From Lachnoclostridium sp. (GTDB lineage Bacteria; Bacillota; Clostridia; Lachnospirales; Lachnospiraceae): a stretch of 64,000 nt of DNA. The DNA is taken from the NCBI GenBank assembly GCA_021770065.1, contig JAETRR010000009.1:1-64000 (forward strand), in the 5' to 3' direction. The notes beneath the pieces were generated by a model. That model was not told the DNA's origin, ran no database searches, and saw only the letters and a program-made list of their open reading frames with translations. The stretch's first letter is position 1, and each line of letters begins with the position of its first letter. A program made the position numbers and the translations under genes. This document shows, in pieces, positions 45,827 through 54,957 of this stretch.

Positions 45827-47329
45827 ATGGAACCAATTTTACAGGTAAAAAATATAAGCAAAACCTTCCCCGGCGTAAAAGCCCTGTCAGACGTAACGGC
45901 TGACTTCTATCCGGGTGAAGTACATACCCTGGTTGGCGAGAATGGTGCCGGAAAGTCTACACTGATTAAGATTATTTCCGGCGTTTACACACCGGATCCG
46001 GGCGGAAAGGTCATTTTTGAAGGGAAAGAGATGAATTTCACCGAGCCCGGCCAGGCAATTGAGGCCGGAATTGCGGTAATTCACCAGGAACTCAGTATAG
46101 CCAAGGATCTGACCGTAGCCCAGAACGTATGGCTGGGCCGGGAAAAGAAAAAGAAGAACGGCCTTCTGGATAAGGCCAAAATGAATAAAGATACCCAGGA
46201 TATCCTGGATTTTATGAAGGTTGATTTGAAAGCGACAACCATTGCGGGTGAGCTTAACGCGGCCCAGCAGCAGATGGTGGAAATTGCAAAGGTTATTTCC
46301 CAGAATGCAAAGGTTGTTGTAATGGATGAGCCGACCTCATCCCTGTCCGAGCATGAGATTGACGCTTTGTTCGAACAGGTACATATTTTGAAAAAGAATA
46401 ATGTTGCAATTATATATATTACCCATCGTCTGAAGGAGCTCACACAGATCTGTGAGCGTGTAACCGTTCTCCGTGACGGCTGCAAGGTAGACACTATGAT
46501 GGTGGCAGATGTGACGGAGAAGCAGATTGTTGCAAGCATGGTCGGACGTGAGATGGGAGATTATTACGACAAACACGATCATGAGCAGGGAAAGGAAATG
46601 CTCCGGGTGGAGAACCTTACCAGAGAAGGGGTATTCCGTGATATCAGCTTTACCGCATATGCTGGAGAGATACTGGGCTTTTCCGGCCTGGTAGGCGCAG
46701 GCCGGACGGAGGTTATGGAGGCCATCTTCGGTGCGACGCCCATTGACTCCGGCAAGGTGTTTGTAAAAGGAGAAGAGGTACATTTCAAGAATCCCAGAGA
46801 AGCAATTGAAAAGAAAATCGGCCTTGTAACCGAGGACCGGAGAAGAACGGGACTTCTTCTGGAGAAAAATATTATTGAGAACACCTCTCTTCCGAGCCTT
46901 CCTTTCCATGCAAAGAGTCTGGGCTTCGTCAACAAGGAATGGGAGAAGGAACAGGCTCAGAAGTACAAAGAAAGCTTACGGGTAAAAGCACCGGATCTGC
47001 AGACCATCTTAAGAACGCTGTCAGGCGGTAACCAGCAGAAGGTTATCCTGGGCAAATGGCTTGCTGCGGATTCAGAGATTCTCATTCTGGATGAGCCTAC
47101 CAGAGGTATTGACGTAAATGCCCGTTCAGAGTTCTATGCACTGATGAATGATTTTGTGGAAGCCGGCGGAGCAATCATTATGATTTCCTCAGAGATGCCG
47201 GAGGTAATCGGCATTGCCAACCGTGTAATCGTTATGCGCGAGGGCAAGATCAGCGGAGAACTCACAGGCGAGGATATCAATGAGCAGAGCATTATCAGTC
47301 TTGCAAGCATCACCAGTGATGCCGAATAA
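45827..47329 (+). CDS. Sugar ABC transporter ATPase (RbsA/MglA type)
   Basis: 500 residues, two ABC modules. The first has Walker A GENGAGKSTL, a degenerate signature NAAQQQMVEIAK and Walker B VVVMDEPTSSL. The second has a degenerate Walker A (GLVGAGRTE), the full signature LSGGNQQKV and Walker B ILILDEPTRGID. This asymmetry is normal for the family. ATG at 45827 preferred, with GAAGGA 8 bases upstream. Confidence 0.93.
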   Translation: MEPILQVKNISKTFPGVKALSDVTADFYPGEVHTLVGENGAGKSTLIKIISGVYTPDPGGKVIFEGKEMNFTEPGQAIEAGIAVIHQELSIAKDLTVAQNVWLGREKKKKNGLLDKAKMNKDTQDILDFMKVDLKATTIAGELNAAQQQMVEIAKVISQNAKVVVMDEPTSSLSEHEIDALFEQVHILKKNNVAIIYITHRLKELTQICERVTVLRDGCKVDTMMVADVTEKQIVASMVGREMGDYYDKHDHEQGKEMLRVENLTREGVFRDISFTAYAGEILGFSGLVGAGRTEVMEAIFGATPIDSGKVFVKGEEVHFKNPREAIEKKIGLVTEDRRRTGLLLEKNIIENTSLPSLPFHAKSLGFVNKEWEKEQAQKYKESLRVKAPDLQTILRTLSGGNQQKVILGKWLAADSEILILDEPTRGIDVNARSEFYALMNDFVEAGGAIIMISSEMPEVIGIANRVIVMREGKISGELTGEDINEQSIISLASITSDAE

Positions 47330-47361
47330 GGAATTAGGAAATAGAGAGGATGAAGGTAAAA

Positions 47362-48348
47362 ATGGATAAGACGAGAGTAAAAAAGTTATTAAGTGAAAAT
47401 ATTGTAGTCATTGTTTTGATTTTACTTTGCATCGGATTTGGTATTGCCAGTGATACATTTTTCAGTGTAAGAAATGTCAGCAATATTCTTTCCCAGATGT
47501 GTACCAATGCCCTTCTTGCTTCCGGGCTTACCTATGTAATTATTCTTGGCGGTATTGATATTTCTGTAGGTTCCGTAGTTGCGGTGGCAGGAATCATTGC
47601 TTCCTACGCAGGACTGCAGTTCCCCAACATGGGAATTCCCTTTGCTATTGTGCTTCTGATTGTCTGCGGTATTGCGGTAGGCCTTGTATGCGGATTCATC
47701 AATGGCGTGCTGATTGCCTATTTTGATGTAATTCCCATGATCTGTACCCTGTCTACCATGACTGCCCTGCGCGGCGTGGCATACGTTATCACAGGCGGAC
47801 AGCCGGTATACGGACTTCCCACATCCTTTGCATTCTTAGGAGCAAGCCGTATCATCCCCACAGCGGGAATGCCCAACGGAGCCGTTCCGGTTGTTGTTAT
47901 TTTCACCATCATCGTAGTTGCATTTATGCATATTCTGCTGTCCCAGACTGTATTCGGACGTCATGTATTTGCAGTTGGAAGTAATAAGAACGTTGCCCAC
48001 TTAAGTGGTATTAACGTAAGAAAGATTACCTTCCTCTGCCATGTGCTCTCATCCGTAATGGCAGGTCTCTGCGGTGTTGTAATTGCTTCCAAGCTCCAGA
48101 ACGGCCAGCCCGGATCCGGAGAAGGTTATGAGATGTTCGCCATTGCGTCCACCGTACTTGGCGGTACTTCCCTGGCAGGCGGTTCCGGTTCCGTCGCACG
48201 TGCTATGTTCGGCTGTGCGGTAATTGCCGTTATTAAGACAGGTATGGATCTTCTTCAGATATATTCCTATTGGCAGAATGTGGTTATTGGTTGTATAATT
48301 ATCCTTGCAGTTGTATTAGATATGGCTCAGAAGAGAGGCAGAAATTAA
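47362..48348 (+). CDS. Sugar ABC transporter permease (RbsC type)
   Basis: 328 residues with about nine hydrophobic helices. Conserved NILSQMCTNALLASGLTYVIILGGIDISVGS and GRHVFAVGSNKNVAHLSGI. Start taken at 47362, where GAAGG lies five bases upstream; a start at 47350 is also possible. Third component of the ribose-like transporter. Confidence 0.92.
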   Translation: MDKTRVKKLLSENIVVIVLILLCIGFGIASDTFFSVRNVSNILSQMCTNALLASGLTYVIILGGIDISVGSVVAVAGIIASYAGLQFPNMGIPFAIVLLIVCGIAVGLVCGFINGVLIAYFDVIPMICTLSTMTALRGVAYVITGGQPVYGLPTSFAFLGASRIIPTAGMPNGAVPVVVIFTIIVVAFMHILLSQTVFGRHVFAVGSNKNVAHLSGINVRKITFLCHVLSSVMAGLCGVVIASKLQNGQPGSGEGYEMFAIASTVLGGTSLAGGSGSVARAMFGCAVIAVIKTGMDLLQIYSYWQNVVIGCIIILAVVLDMAQKRGRN

Positions 48349-48373
48349 TATACGTACAAGGAGTTTAAGAGGA

Positions 48374-49342
48374 ATGAGTCAATTTTACTTAATTATGGAT
48401 GTAGGCGGGACAAAGTCTACGGGAGCGCTCTTTACAAGAGAAGGTGAGCTGGTAGACGGGTATGCCCACGTAGTCCAGTCTCAGACCTATCACGGTGAGG
48501 AAGCCGTGTATCAGAATACCAGAAAAGTATTGGATGATGTCATTGCGCATTTTGGAATTTCCGTGGATGATGTCATTGGGATCGGTGTGGGCGCCCCGGG
48601 ACCATTGGATCAGGAAAAAGGCATTATCATTGAAGCACCCATGATGGGCTGGAAAAATTTCCCTCTGGCGGAACGGCTCTCAAAAGATTACGGAAAGCCT
48701 ACCAGGATCGACAATGACGGCAATCTGGGAGCCCTGGCAGAGCACCGCTGCGGCGAGGGAAAAGGCTTTGCCAACGTCATGTATATGACTATCAGCACCG
48801 GCTGCGGCGGCGGAATCGTTATTAACAATCAGCTTTACCGCGGAAAGCACGGAGGTGCCGGAGAAGTAGGCCATGTCTCTATTGATCTTATGGGAAGAGC
48901 CTGCCCCTGCGGTTCTACCGGGTGCGTGGAGATGTATGCTTCCGGAACGGCCATTGCCCGCCAGATGAAGGCCGATATGAAGGAAGGCATGAAGAATCTT
49001 GTCTTTGAGCTGGCGGAGTATAAGGAAGAAAAGCTGAACGGGAGAATTCTGACACAGGCGGCGGAGATGGGAGATACCTATGCCCTGGATCTATACCAGA
49101 AGGAAGGGTATTATCTGGGTGCGGCTCTTGCGAATTATTTTAATCTTTACGATCCTGATGTGATCGTACTCGGAGGCGGAGTGACGAAGGCCAGAACCTT
49201 TTTCCACGGGGAGATGGTGAGGGTTCTTAAAGAGAGATGCCTGCAGCCTGTGGAGGAGAGCCAGATCCGGTATTCCGTCCTGAATGACCGGGTTGTACTT
49301 TACGGTGCCTACTGTATGATTCATGACTATGTGACAAATTAA
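48374..49342 (+). CDS. ROK-family sugar kinase
   Basis: 322 residues. ATP site DVGGTKSTGAL, catalytic region RIDNDGNLGALAEH, zinc motif CPCGSTGCVEM and GLVIDGR-like GGGIVINN. No HTH domain, so it is a kinase rather than a regulator. Phosphorylates a hexose at C6 in related enzymes (glucokinase, allokinase). Placed right after the permease. Confidence 0.88.
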   Translation: MSQFYLIMDVGGTKSTGALFTREGELVDGYAHVVQSQTYHGEEAVYQNTRKVLDDVIAHFGISVDDVIGIGVGAPGPLDQEKGIIIEAPMMGWKNFPLAERLSKDYGKPTRIDNDGNLGALAEHRCGEGKGFANVMYMTISTGCGGGIVINNQLYRGKHGGAGEVGHVSIDLMGRACPCGSTGCVEMYASGTAIARQMKADMKEGMKNLVFELAEYKEEKLNGRILTQAAEMGDTYALDLYQKEGYYLGAALANYFNLYDPDVIVLGGGVTKARTFFHGEMVRVLKERCLQPVEESQIRYSVLNDRVVLYGAYCMIHDYVTN

Positions 49343-49390
49343 AAGCAGTTCAGAGTAAACAAAAAGCAAAATCGGAATAGGAGATTTAAA

Positions 49391-50263
49391 ATGAGCTTAG
49401 TAACATTAAAAGAAATTCTTGCCGGAACCAGAGAAAACCATTATGCTGTGGGAGCGTTTAATTTCAGCTGCCCGGAGGATGCAGAAGGGATCATCATGGC
49501 AGGCGTGGAGAAAAACGCGCCGGTAATTCTTCAGGTATCTATGAATGCGCTTAAATACAATGGCTTAAAGGCAACCGTGGGAATGGTAAAAGGAATGGCA
49601 GAATCCGTAGATATTCCCGTATGCCTGCATCTGGATCATGCCACAGACTATGACCTGATCAAAGAGTGCATCCGGGAGGGATTTACTTCTGTTATGATCG
49701 ATGCTTCCAAGAAGCCGTATGAAGAAAATATTGCAGATACAAAAATGATTGTGGAATACGCAAAAGAATATGGCTGCTCTGTGGAGGCAGAGCTCGGCAT
49801 GCTGGGCGGCAGAGAAGAAAATGTAGTAGTGGAGGATGCGTCCGCCGCTATGACCAATCCGGACGATGTTCCCCGCTTTGTGGAGGAGACGGGAATCGAT
49901 GCGCTGGCCGTAGCTATCGGAACGGCTCACGGCTTTTATAAGGCAGATCCCAAACTTGACTTTGAGCGTCTGGAGAAGATTGTGAAACTGACGGACTGCC
50001 CGCTGGTTCTTCACGGAGGCACAGGCGTACCGGAGGCAGATTTCCGCAAGTGTGTGCAGATGGGAATGAGCAAGATCAATTACGGCACGGCGATCAAATC
50101 CGTATTCGTAGGAGCCGTTGCCGCCGTGGCAGCGGAGGAAGCTTTAAAGGAGCCGGGCAAGCAGGATCCCCGGAATCTTTTAAGACCGGCGAAGAAGGCG
50201 GTTGCCGAGCATGTAGGCGAGAAGATTGATATCTATGGAAGCACCGGGAAGGCAGGAAAATAA
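49391..50263 (+). CDS. Class II ketose-bisphosphate aldolase
   Basis: 290 residues. Zinc-site motifs CLHLDHATD, AELGMLGG, AIGTAHGFY and VLHGGTGV are all present. Splits fructose- or tagatose-1,6-bisphosphate into DHAP and glyceraldehyde-3-phosphate, or a similar ketose phosphate. Ribosome site AATAGGAG. Supplies the cleavage step for the surrounding sugar locus. Confidence 0.9.
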   Translation: MSLVTLKEILAGTRENHYAVGAFNFSCPEDAEGIIMAGVEKNAPVILQVSMNALKYNGLKATVGMVKGMAESVDIPVCLHLDHATDYDLIKECIREGFTSVMIDASKKPYEENIADTKMIVEYAKEYGCSVEAELGMLGGREENVVVEDASAAMTNPDDVPRFVEETGIDALAVAIGTAHGFYKADPKLDFERLEKIVKLTDCPLVLHGGTGVPEADFRKCVQMGMSKINYGTAIKSVFVGAVAAVAAEEALKEPGKQDPRNLLRPAKKAVAEHVGEKIDIYGSTGKAGK

Positions 50264-50277
50264 AAATACGATCTGTC

Positions 50278-50320
50278 GAAGCGGCTTTACCTTTTAGTGC
50301 TGTCGCGCAGCGACTTAAAA
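50278..50320 (+). repeat. Copy 2 of the thiD-thiC palindromic repeat
   Basis: Matches 41451-41493 at 41 of 43 bases, including the hairpin GTCGC-gca-GCGAC. It sits just after the aldolase gene and directly abuts the palindrome at 50324. Confidence 0.8.
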
Positions 50321-50323
50321 CAG

Positions 50324-50436
50324 TAATATCTCTTACAGTGCACAAATCGATTTACAGACGCATGCATCTGCGGCTGGAAATTGATTTAGGCTAAGGTGTA
50401 CTGGAAGAGATATTACGGGATTTTAAATTAGGAGGA
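50324..50436 (+). repeat. Full palindromic leader element before the VOC gene
   Basis: Left arm TAATATCTCTTACAGTGCAC (50324-50343) pairs with GTGTACTGGAAGAGATATTA (50396-50415), 17 of the inner 19 positions matching. Inner segments AAATCGATTTACAG and CTGGAAATTGATTT also pair. The tail CGGGATTTTAAATTAGGAGG reaches the ribosome site. The right half recurs at 54891, 62470 and, shortened, at 54277. Confidence 0.75.
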
Positions 50437-50441
50437 CGCAT

Positions 50442-50840
50442 ATGAAATTAATGGATTATGTAACAGGAATTCAGCACATCGGAATCCCGACGAATGATTT
50501 GGAAGCAACAAAGGAATTCTATACGGGACTTGGCTTCGAACTGGTGTATGAGACCATCAACGAAAAGGGAGGAAATACTCCGGTAGCCTTTCTGCAGTCG
50601 GGGGATATTCTGATCGAGACTTATGAGAACAAAACTGCGGCCATGAAAAGAGGCGCTATTGATCACCTGGCACTGAATGTACCGGATATCGAGCCGGTAT
50701 ATGCCCTTGCAAAGGAGAAAGGCTATCACTTCCTGGAGAGCGATGAGATCGTATTTCTTCCTTTCTGGGAGAACGGTATCCGCTATTTTCTCATAGAGGG
50801 ACCCAACAAGGAGCCCATTGAATTTTTACAGAAGCTGTAG
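50442..50840 (+). CDS. VOC/glyoxalase-family protein
   Basis: 132 residues, two beta-alpha-beta-beta-beta modules: IQHIGIPTNDLEATKEFYTGLGFEL and IDHLALNVPDIEPVYALAKEKGY. Metal ligands H near 12, E in LIETYE and E in PIEFLQ can be placed. Could act as an epimerase, isomerase or binding protein; not a clear glyoxalase I. It lies within the sugar locus. Confidence 0.8.
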   Translation: MKLMDYVTGIQHIGIPTNDLEATKEFYTGLGFELVYETINEKGGNTPVAFLQSGDILIETYENKTAAMKRGAIDHLALNVPDIEPVYALAKEKGYHFLESDEIVFLPFWENGIRYFLIEGPNKEPIEFLQKL

Positions 50841-50849
50841 GAGGGCATA

Positions 50850-51788
50850 ATGGGGAAAATCTGGACAATGGGCGAACTTCTGGTAGAAGTAATGCGCCCG
50901 GAAGAAAATATGGAATTTTATGAGCCGCTTACCTTCAAGGGTCCCTATGCCAGCGGTTCCTCCGGAATTTTTATCCGGACAGCGGCAAGAATGGGTGCAG
51001 AGGCGGGAATTATTTCCGGCGTAGGCAAAGACGGCTTCGGAAAATGCGTTCTGGATCATCTGAAGGCGGACGGCGTGGATGTAAGCTATGTGCTGGAAAG
51101 CGAGCACGGCTCCACAGGCGTTGCTTTTGTTATGTACTATTCGGACGGCGAGCGCAAATTTATCTTCCACTGGGATCATACGCCTGCGGTGGAGGCAAAG
51201 ATGCCGGATGTATCGAAGATGGGAGACACAAGCTTCTTCCATATGATGGGCTGCGCACTCACTTCCAGCAAGGACTATGCAAAGGAAATCGTGAAGACCA
51301 TGCATGCCATGAAAGAAAAGGGAGCAAAGATTTCCTTTGATCCCAACATCCGCATGGAGCATATGAAGGAAGCGGAAGACTACGATATTATCCAGGAGGT
51401 AGTGAAGGCTACTAACGTATTCCTGCCGGGCAAATCCGAACTGCGCCTGCTCACCGGAGAGGAAGATATTGAGAAGGCAGTGAAGAAATGCTTTGAGTAT
51501 CCGGATATGGAGATTGTGGTTCTGAAGAACGGTTCTAAAGGCTCTGTCGTTTATACCCGTGACAACAGGTTTGAAATGGGTGCATACCCTGTGGAAGCGC
51601 TGGATGCAACAGGCGCCGGTGACAGCTTTGACGGAGCATTTATTGCATCTCTTGCCCTGGGGCGGTCTTTAGAAGATGCGGCAAAGGCAGGCGCTGCTGC
51701 AGGTGCTTTGAATGCGGCGGCTTTCGGTCCCATGGAAGGGGATATCACTCCGGAAACCGTAGCAGATATGATTGCAAAGAATTCTTAG
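50850..51788 (+). CDS. PfkB-family sugar kinase (1)
   Basis: 312 residues, ribokinase fold. Start MGELLVEVMRPEE, GPYASGSSGIFIRTAARMGAEAG in the substrate region, and the anion hole ALDATGAGDSFDGAFIAS with the catalytic D. Different from the second PfkB gene at 52605, so the two likely act on different substrates. Ribosome site overlaps the VOC stop. Confidence 0.88.
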   Translation: MGKIWTMGELLVEVMRPEENMEFYEPLTFKGPYASGSSGIFIRTAARMGAEAGIISGVGKDGFGKCVLDHLKADGVDVSYVLESEHGSTGVAFVMYYSDGERKFIFHWDHTPAVEAKMPDVSKMGDTSFFHMMGCALTSSKDYAKEIVKTMHAMKEKGAKISFDPNIRMEHMKEAEDYDIIQEVVKATNVFLPGKSELRLLTGEEDIEKAVKKCFEYPDMEIVVLKNGSKGSVVYTRDNRFEMGAYPVEALDATGAGDSFDGAFIASLALGRSLEDAAKAGAAAGALNAAAFGPMEGDITPETVADMIAKNS

Positions 51789-51830
51789 TCAGACACTGCG
51801 GATGGTAAGAACAGACAGTTGATAAAAAAT

Positions 51831-51916
51831 GAGGGCTGCCGTAAAATAAGCCGACAGGTTTTTCCAATGCATAAGATTGAAAACCAGGGTAATTTGTTTT
51901 GCGGCGGCTTCTTTCT
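51831..51916 (+). repeat. Long-stem hairpin repeat, acts as terminator
   Basis: GAGGGCTGCCGTAAAATAAG at the left pairs with the right arm ending TTTGTTTTGCGGCGGCTTC, mostly through Watson-Crick and G-U pairs, followed by TTTCTTTG. Same family as 15003-15105, in opposite orientation. Confidence 0.65.
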
Positions 51917-51945
51917 TTGAAAAAATGAAAGTGTGGTGAGAAGCG

Positions 51946-52584
51946 GTGAGACGCTTGGGGAATCCCAAAACCATGATTATTGTGACGGGAGGGCCGGGAA
52001 CCGGGAAAAGTTACGGCGCTGCCAGAATTGAAGAAGAATTTGAGGGTCTTAAGAAACTCTCTTATGATGATATCAAGGAAAAAAACTGGGACATTTTCGG
52101 ATTTGACAATAAGGAACAGAAAGAAGAACTCAATAAGTTCGGCCTGGAGGAATTTTATCTGTATGTGCGCAAATCCATGCGTAACGCCGAGTCAATCCTC
52201 CTAGAATATCCTTTTTATCAGTATCACAGGCCAAGGCTTCTTAAGCTGGCCGGGGAGTACGGCTATAATGTGGTTACCGTGTATTTGTACGGAGAGTCCA
52301 GAGTGGTTTACGAGCGCAGCATCCACAGAGACCAGGGAGGCAAGAGGCATCCCGGACATCTGACAGAGTGTTATCATAAGGAAGATGTACAGCCCGGGGA
52401 GCCTGCAGCAGTGGATGCCATCCCTGATTATGAGGCTTTCTTAAAATGGCTGAAAGAACGGAATTATGATATCCGGCTCGGCTATACCATTGCCGTGGAT
52501 GTGACGGATTTTACAAAAATAGATTATGGCGGAATAATGGACGAGATTGCGGCTCACACAAGGCCGGAGGATTGTTTTTTATAA
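51946..52584 (+). CDS. P-loop nucleoside/sugar kinase-like protein
   Basis: About 203-212 residues. Walker A VTGGPGTGKSYGA near the N-terminus, then LSYDDIKEKNWDIFG, and a lid-like segment RSIHRDQGGKRHPGHLTE. Similar in layout to zeta-toxin-like or uridine-kinase-like small kinases. The start is either the GTG at 51946 or the ATG at 51973; the second gives a more usual N-terminus. No antitoxin gene is present, so a toxin role is unlikely. Substrate unknown, within the sugar locus. Confidence 0.65.
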   Translation: MRRLGNPKTMIIVTGGPGTGKSYGAARIEEEFEGLKKLSYDDIKEKNWDIFGFDNKEQKEELNKFGLEEFYLYVRKSMRNAESILLEYPFYQYHRPRLLKLAGEYGYNVVTVYLYGESRVVYERSIHRDQGGKRHPGHLTECYHKEDVQPGEPAAVDAIPDYEAFLKWLKERNYDIRLGYTIAVDVTDFTKIDYGGIMDEIAAHTRPEDCFL

Positions 52585-52604
52585 ACCGGAACAGGAGAAT
52601 GATT

Positions 52605-53537
52605 ATGCTGGATTTATATAGTATTGGCGAGATGGTGATTGATTTTATTCCCGGCACAGAGCCGGGAAGCTATGTGCGCAATGCAGGAGGCGCTCCGGCC
52701 AATGTTGCCATTGCCATGGCGAGAAACGGACTTAAGGCAGGCATGTGCTGCAGTGTGGGTGAGGATGACTTCGGGCGCTTTCTGATAAAGACCCTGGAAG
52801 AGAACCGTGTACGGTGCATCAAACCGGGGTTGTGCGAAAAGGCCATAACGACGATGGCATTTGTAAGTCTGGACGGGAACGGAGAGAGAACCTTTACCTT
52901 TGCCAGGAAGCCGGGAGCCGACATGTTCCTTCTGGAAGAGGACGTGAGAGAAGAAGATATAAGGGAATCGTGTATTGTCCATGCAGGCTCCTGCTCTCTT
53001 TCCGCATCCCCGGCATCGGAAGCAACGGTACGGGCTGTGAAGCTCGGCCATGAGATGAAAAAAATAGTAAGCTTCGATGTGAATTACCGGAATCTTATGT
53101 GGAAAGATGATCAGGAAGCATGTGCAAAAGCAGTGCTCGATCTGCTGCCCTATGTGGATATCTTAAAGATTTCCGAGGAAGAAGTGGATATGATCGGGGG
53201 AGAAGAGGGACTTTTCGAACTGATGGAGCGCTGTTCTCTGTCCCTTATTGTAGAGACTTTAGGTTCTGCAGGGGCAAAATGTTACTTTGACGGCCGGATA
53301 CTGACAGTTGAGGGACGAAAAGCCAGGGCAGTGGATGCCACAGGGGCAGGGGACGCTTTCTGGGGCGGATTTTTGTCCAGCCTGCGTATTCAGGGCGTAG
53401 AGCGGACAGAACAGCTGACGGCAGAGATTATTAAGAGCGCTCTTAGATACGGCAATACGGCAGGCTGGATCTGTGTTCAGCATAAGGGAGCCATTTCCTC
53501 CCTTCCAACCAGAGAAGAGATCGAGAAAAACTTATAA
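52605..53537 (+). CDS. PfkB-family sugar kinase (2), fructokinase-like
   Basis: 310 residues from the ATG at 52605 (CAGGAG upstream). Motifs: YSIGEMVIDFIPG, NAGGAPANVAIAMARNGLKAG (fructokinase-type GG-PANVA), and the C-terminal DATGAGDAFWGGF. Phosphorylates fructose or another ketohexose. Downstream of the P-loop gene with about 20 bases between. Confidence 0.9.
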   Translation: MLDLYSIGEMVIDFIPGTEPGSYVRNAGGAPANVAIAMARNGLKAGMCCSVGEDDFGRFLIKTLEENRVRCIKPGLCEKAITTMAFVSLDGNGERTFTFARKPGADMFLLEEDVREEDIRESCIVHAGSCSLSASPASEATVRAVKLGHEMKKIVSFDVNYRNLMWKDDQEACAKAVLDLLPYVDILKISEEEVDMIGGEEGLFELMERCSLSLIVETLGSAGAKCYFDGRILTVEGRKARAVDATGAGDAFWGGFLSSLRIQGVERTEQLTAEIIKSALRYGNTAGWICVQHKGAISSLPTREEIEKNL

Positions 53538-53587
53538 GAAGCCTGCTCCTTCAGACAATTAACCGTTACAGAAAGGATAACAGAATT

Positions 53588-54283
53588 ATGAGTGATTTAT
53601 GGAAAGAGCAATGCATTATTTCTCCGTCATTAATCTGTCTGGATATGTGTAATCTGGAGAGTCAGGTGCGCATTCTGGAAAGCCATGGAATTAAGGCTCT
53701 TCATGTGGATATTCTGGACGGGCATTTCAGCCCGAGCATGCCTCTCGGCCTTGATACCGTGCGGCAGCTCAGAAAAAAAACAAATCTGGAATTTGACTGT
53801 CATGTGATGGTAAAGGAACCGGACTATTTTGTGGATGAGCTTTTGGATATCGGTGTCCAGCAGCTGGTTTTCCATGAGGAGACAGCGGAGCATCTGGACG
53901 GAATGCTGAACCGGATTCATGCAAAAGGCGTCCGGGCAGGCGTGGCACTGAAGCCGGGAACGCCCCTCTCTGTCCTGGACTATGTTCTGGAAAAGTGCGA
54001 TACGGTGCTTCTGATGCTGATCAATCCGGGATATGCGTTCGTTAAGGCGGAAAGCCAGGTGCCCTATGCCGCCCGGAAGATTCGGGAGCTGCGTGAAATG
54101 ATAGAGAAGCGCGGACTGGATACAAAGATTGAGATTGACGGAAGAATCTCCCCGGATAATATCAGGGCTTACGGTAAAAAAGATGTGGATATCTTTGTTA
54201 CCGGCAGTACCTGCATCAAGGCGGATGATATGGAGAACAGCCTGAGAGACCTTACAGCACTCCGGGCAGAGGTTATCGGCTAA
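53588..54283 (+). CDS. Pentulose/hexulose-phosphate 3-epimerase (Rpe/AlsE type)
   Basis: 231 residues, TIM barrel. ISPSLICLDM at the N-terminus, metal ligands in LHVDILDGHFSPS and DCHVMVKEPD, and LMLINPGYAFV plus IEIDGRIS. Differs from housekeeping Rpe enough to suggest a dedicated epimerase such as D-allulose-6-phosphate 3-epimerase (AlsE), which yields fructose-6-phosphate. Which substrate is used cannot be told from sequence. Confidence 0.82.
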   Translation: MSDLWKEQCIISPSLICLDMCNLESQVRILESHGIKALHVDILDGHFSPSMPLGLDTVRQLRKKTNLEFDCHVMVKEPDYFVDELLDIGVQQLVFHEETAEHLDGMLNRIHAKGVRAGVALKPGTPLSVLDYVLEKCDTVLLMLINPGYAFVKAESQVPYAARKIRELREMIEKRGLDTKIEIDGRISPDNIRAYGKKDVDIFVTGSTCIKADDMENSLRDLTALRAEVIG

Positions 54284-54310
54284 GATATTACGGAACTGGA
54301 ATAGGAGGAA
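54277..54310 (+). repeat. Short leader-element copy before the SIS gene
   Basis: CGGCTAAGATATTACGGAAC followed by TGGAATAGGAGG, ending in the ribosome site for the GTG at 54314. It starts within the last codons of the epimerase gene. Confidence 0.65.
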
Positions 54311-54313
54311 AAA

Positions 54314-54886
54314 GTGAGTACTTTTGGTGAGGATTATAAGAAGGCATGTGAGGAGGTTCTTGACGAACTGGGACGCACGCTGGACAGTGTGGATCCGGCT
54401 TCTCTGGAAAAGCTCTGCGACGAGATATTCAAGGCGGATCAGGTATTTTTTGTAGGAGTAGGAAGGGTGCTTCTGGCCCTGCAGTGCATATGCAAGCGGC
54501 TGGCACACCTGGGAATCCGGACCCACTATGTAGGAGAGATTACGGAACCGGCAATTACAGAAAAAGATCTGCTTATTGTGGGAAGCGGAAGCGGAATGTC
54601 GCTGTTCCCTCTGGGAATAGCAAAGAAAGCGCATTCTATCGGGGCTAAGATTGTACATATCGGTTCCAATCCCAACAGCGAGATGAAAGACATCAGCGAA
54701 TTCATGGTACGGATCCCGGTGCGCACAAAGTTTTATCTGGAGGATGAGATTGACTCCTGCCAGCCCATGACCTCCTTGTTTGAGCAGTCCGTGCTGCTTC
54801 TGGGAGACGTACTGGCGAAGATGATAATTGAGAGAAAACAGCTTGATATGAAAGGCCTCTGGCAGTATCATGCCAACCTGGAATAG
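54314..54886 (+). CDS. SIS-domain sugar isomerase (HxlB-like)
   Basis: 190 residues from a GTG. One SIS domain: VFFVGVGRVLLALQCICKRLAHLGI and LLIVGSGSGMSLFPLGIAKKA, with the C-terminal DALFEQS-like MTSLFEQSVLLLGD. Length and layout fit 6-phospho-3-hexuloisomerase (PHI), which turns 3-hexulose-6-phosphate into fructose-6-phosphate. It follows the 3-epimerase gene, as PHI often follows a barrel enzyme. Confidence 0.8.
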   Translation: MSTFGEDYKKACEEVLDELGRTLDSVDPASLEKLCDEIFKADQVFFVGVGRVLLALQCICKRLAHLGIRTHYVGEITEPAITEKDLLIVGSGSGMSLFPLGIAKKAHSIGAKIVHIGSNPNSEMKDISEFMVRIPVRTKFYLEDEIDSCQPMTSLFEQSVLLLGDVLAKMIIERKQLDMKGLWQYHANLE

Positions 54887-54890
54887 AGCA

Positions 54891-54951
54891 GGCTGGAAAT
54901 TGATTTAGATAAGGGTGTATGGGACGGATATTATGGAACTAAATATGGAGG
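54891..54951 (+). repeat. Leader-element copy before the DUF4432 gene
   Basis: GGCTGGAAATTGATTTAGAT, then AAGGGTGTATGG, GGATATTATGGAACTAAATATGGAGG. It corresponds to the right half of the palindrome at 50324 and supplies the ribosome site. Confidence 0.65.
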
Positions 54952-54957
54952 ATACGT

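Noticed and set aside
51946..52584. Zeta-toxin of a toxin-antitoxin pair
   Set aside because: Only the P-loop resembles zeta toxins; no antitoxin gene lies next to it and it is set in a metabolic locus.
53630..54871. 413-residue minus-strand frame opposite the epimerase and SIS genes
   Set aside because: Spans two real plus-strand genes and their spacer; composition is unlike a protein and there is no start signal.
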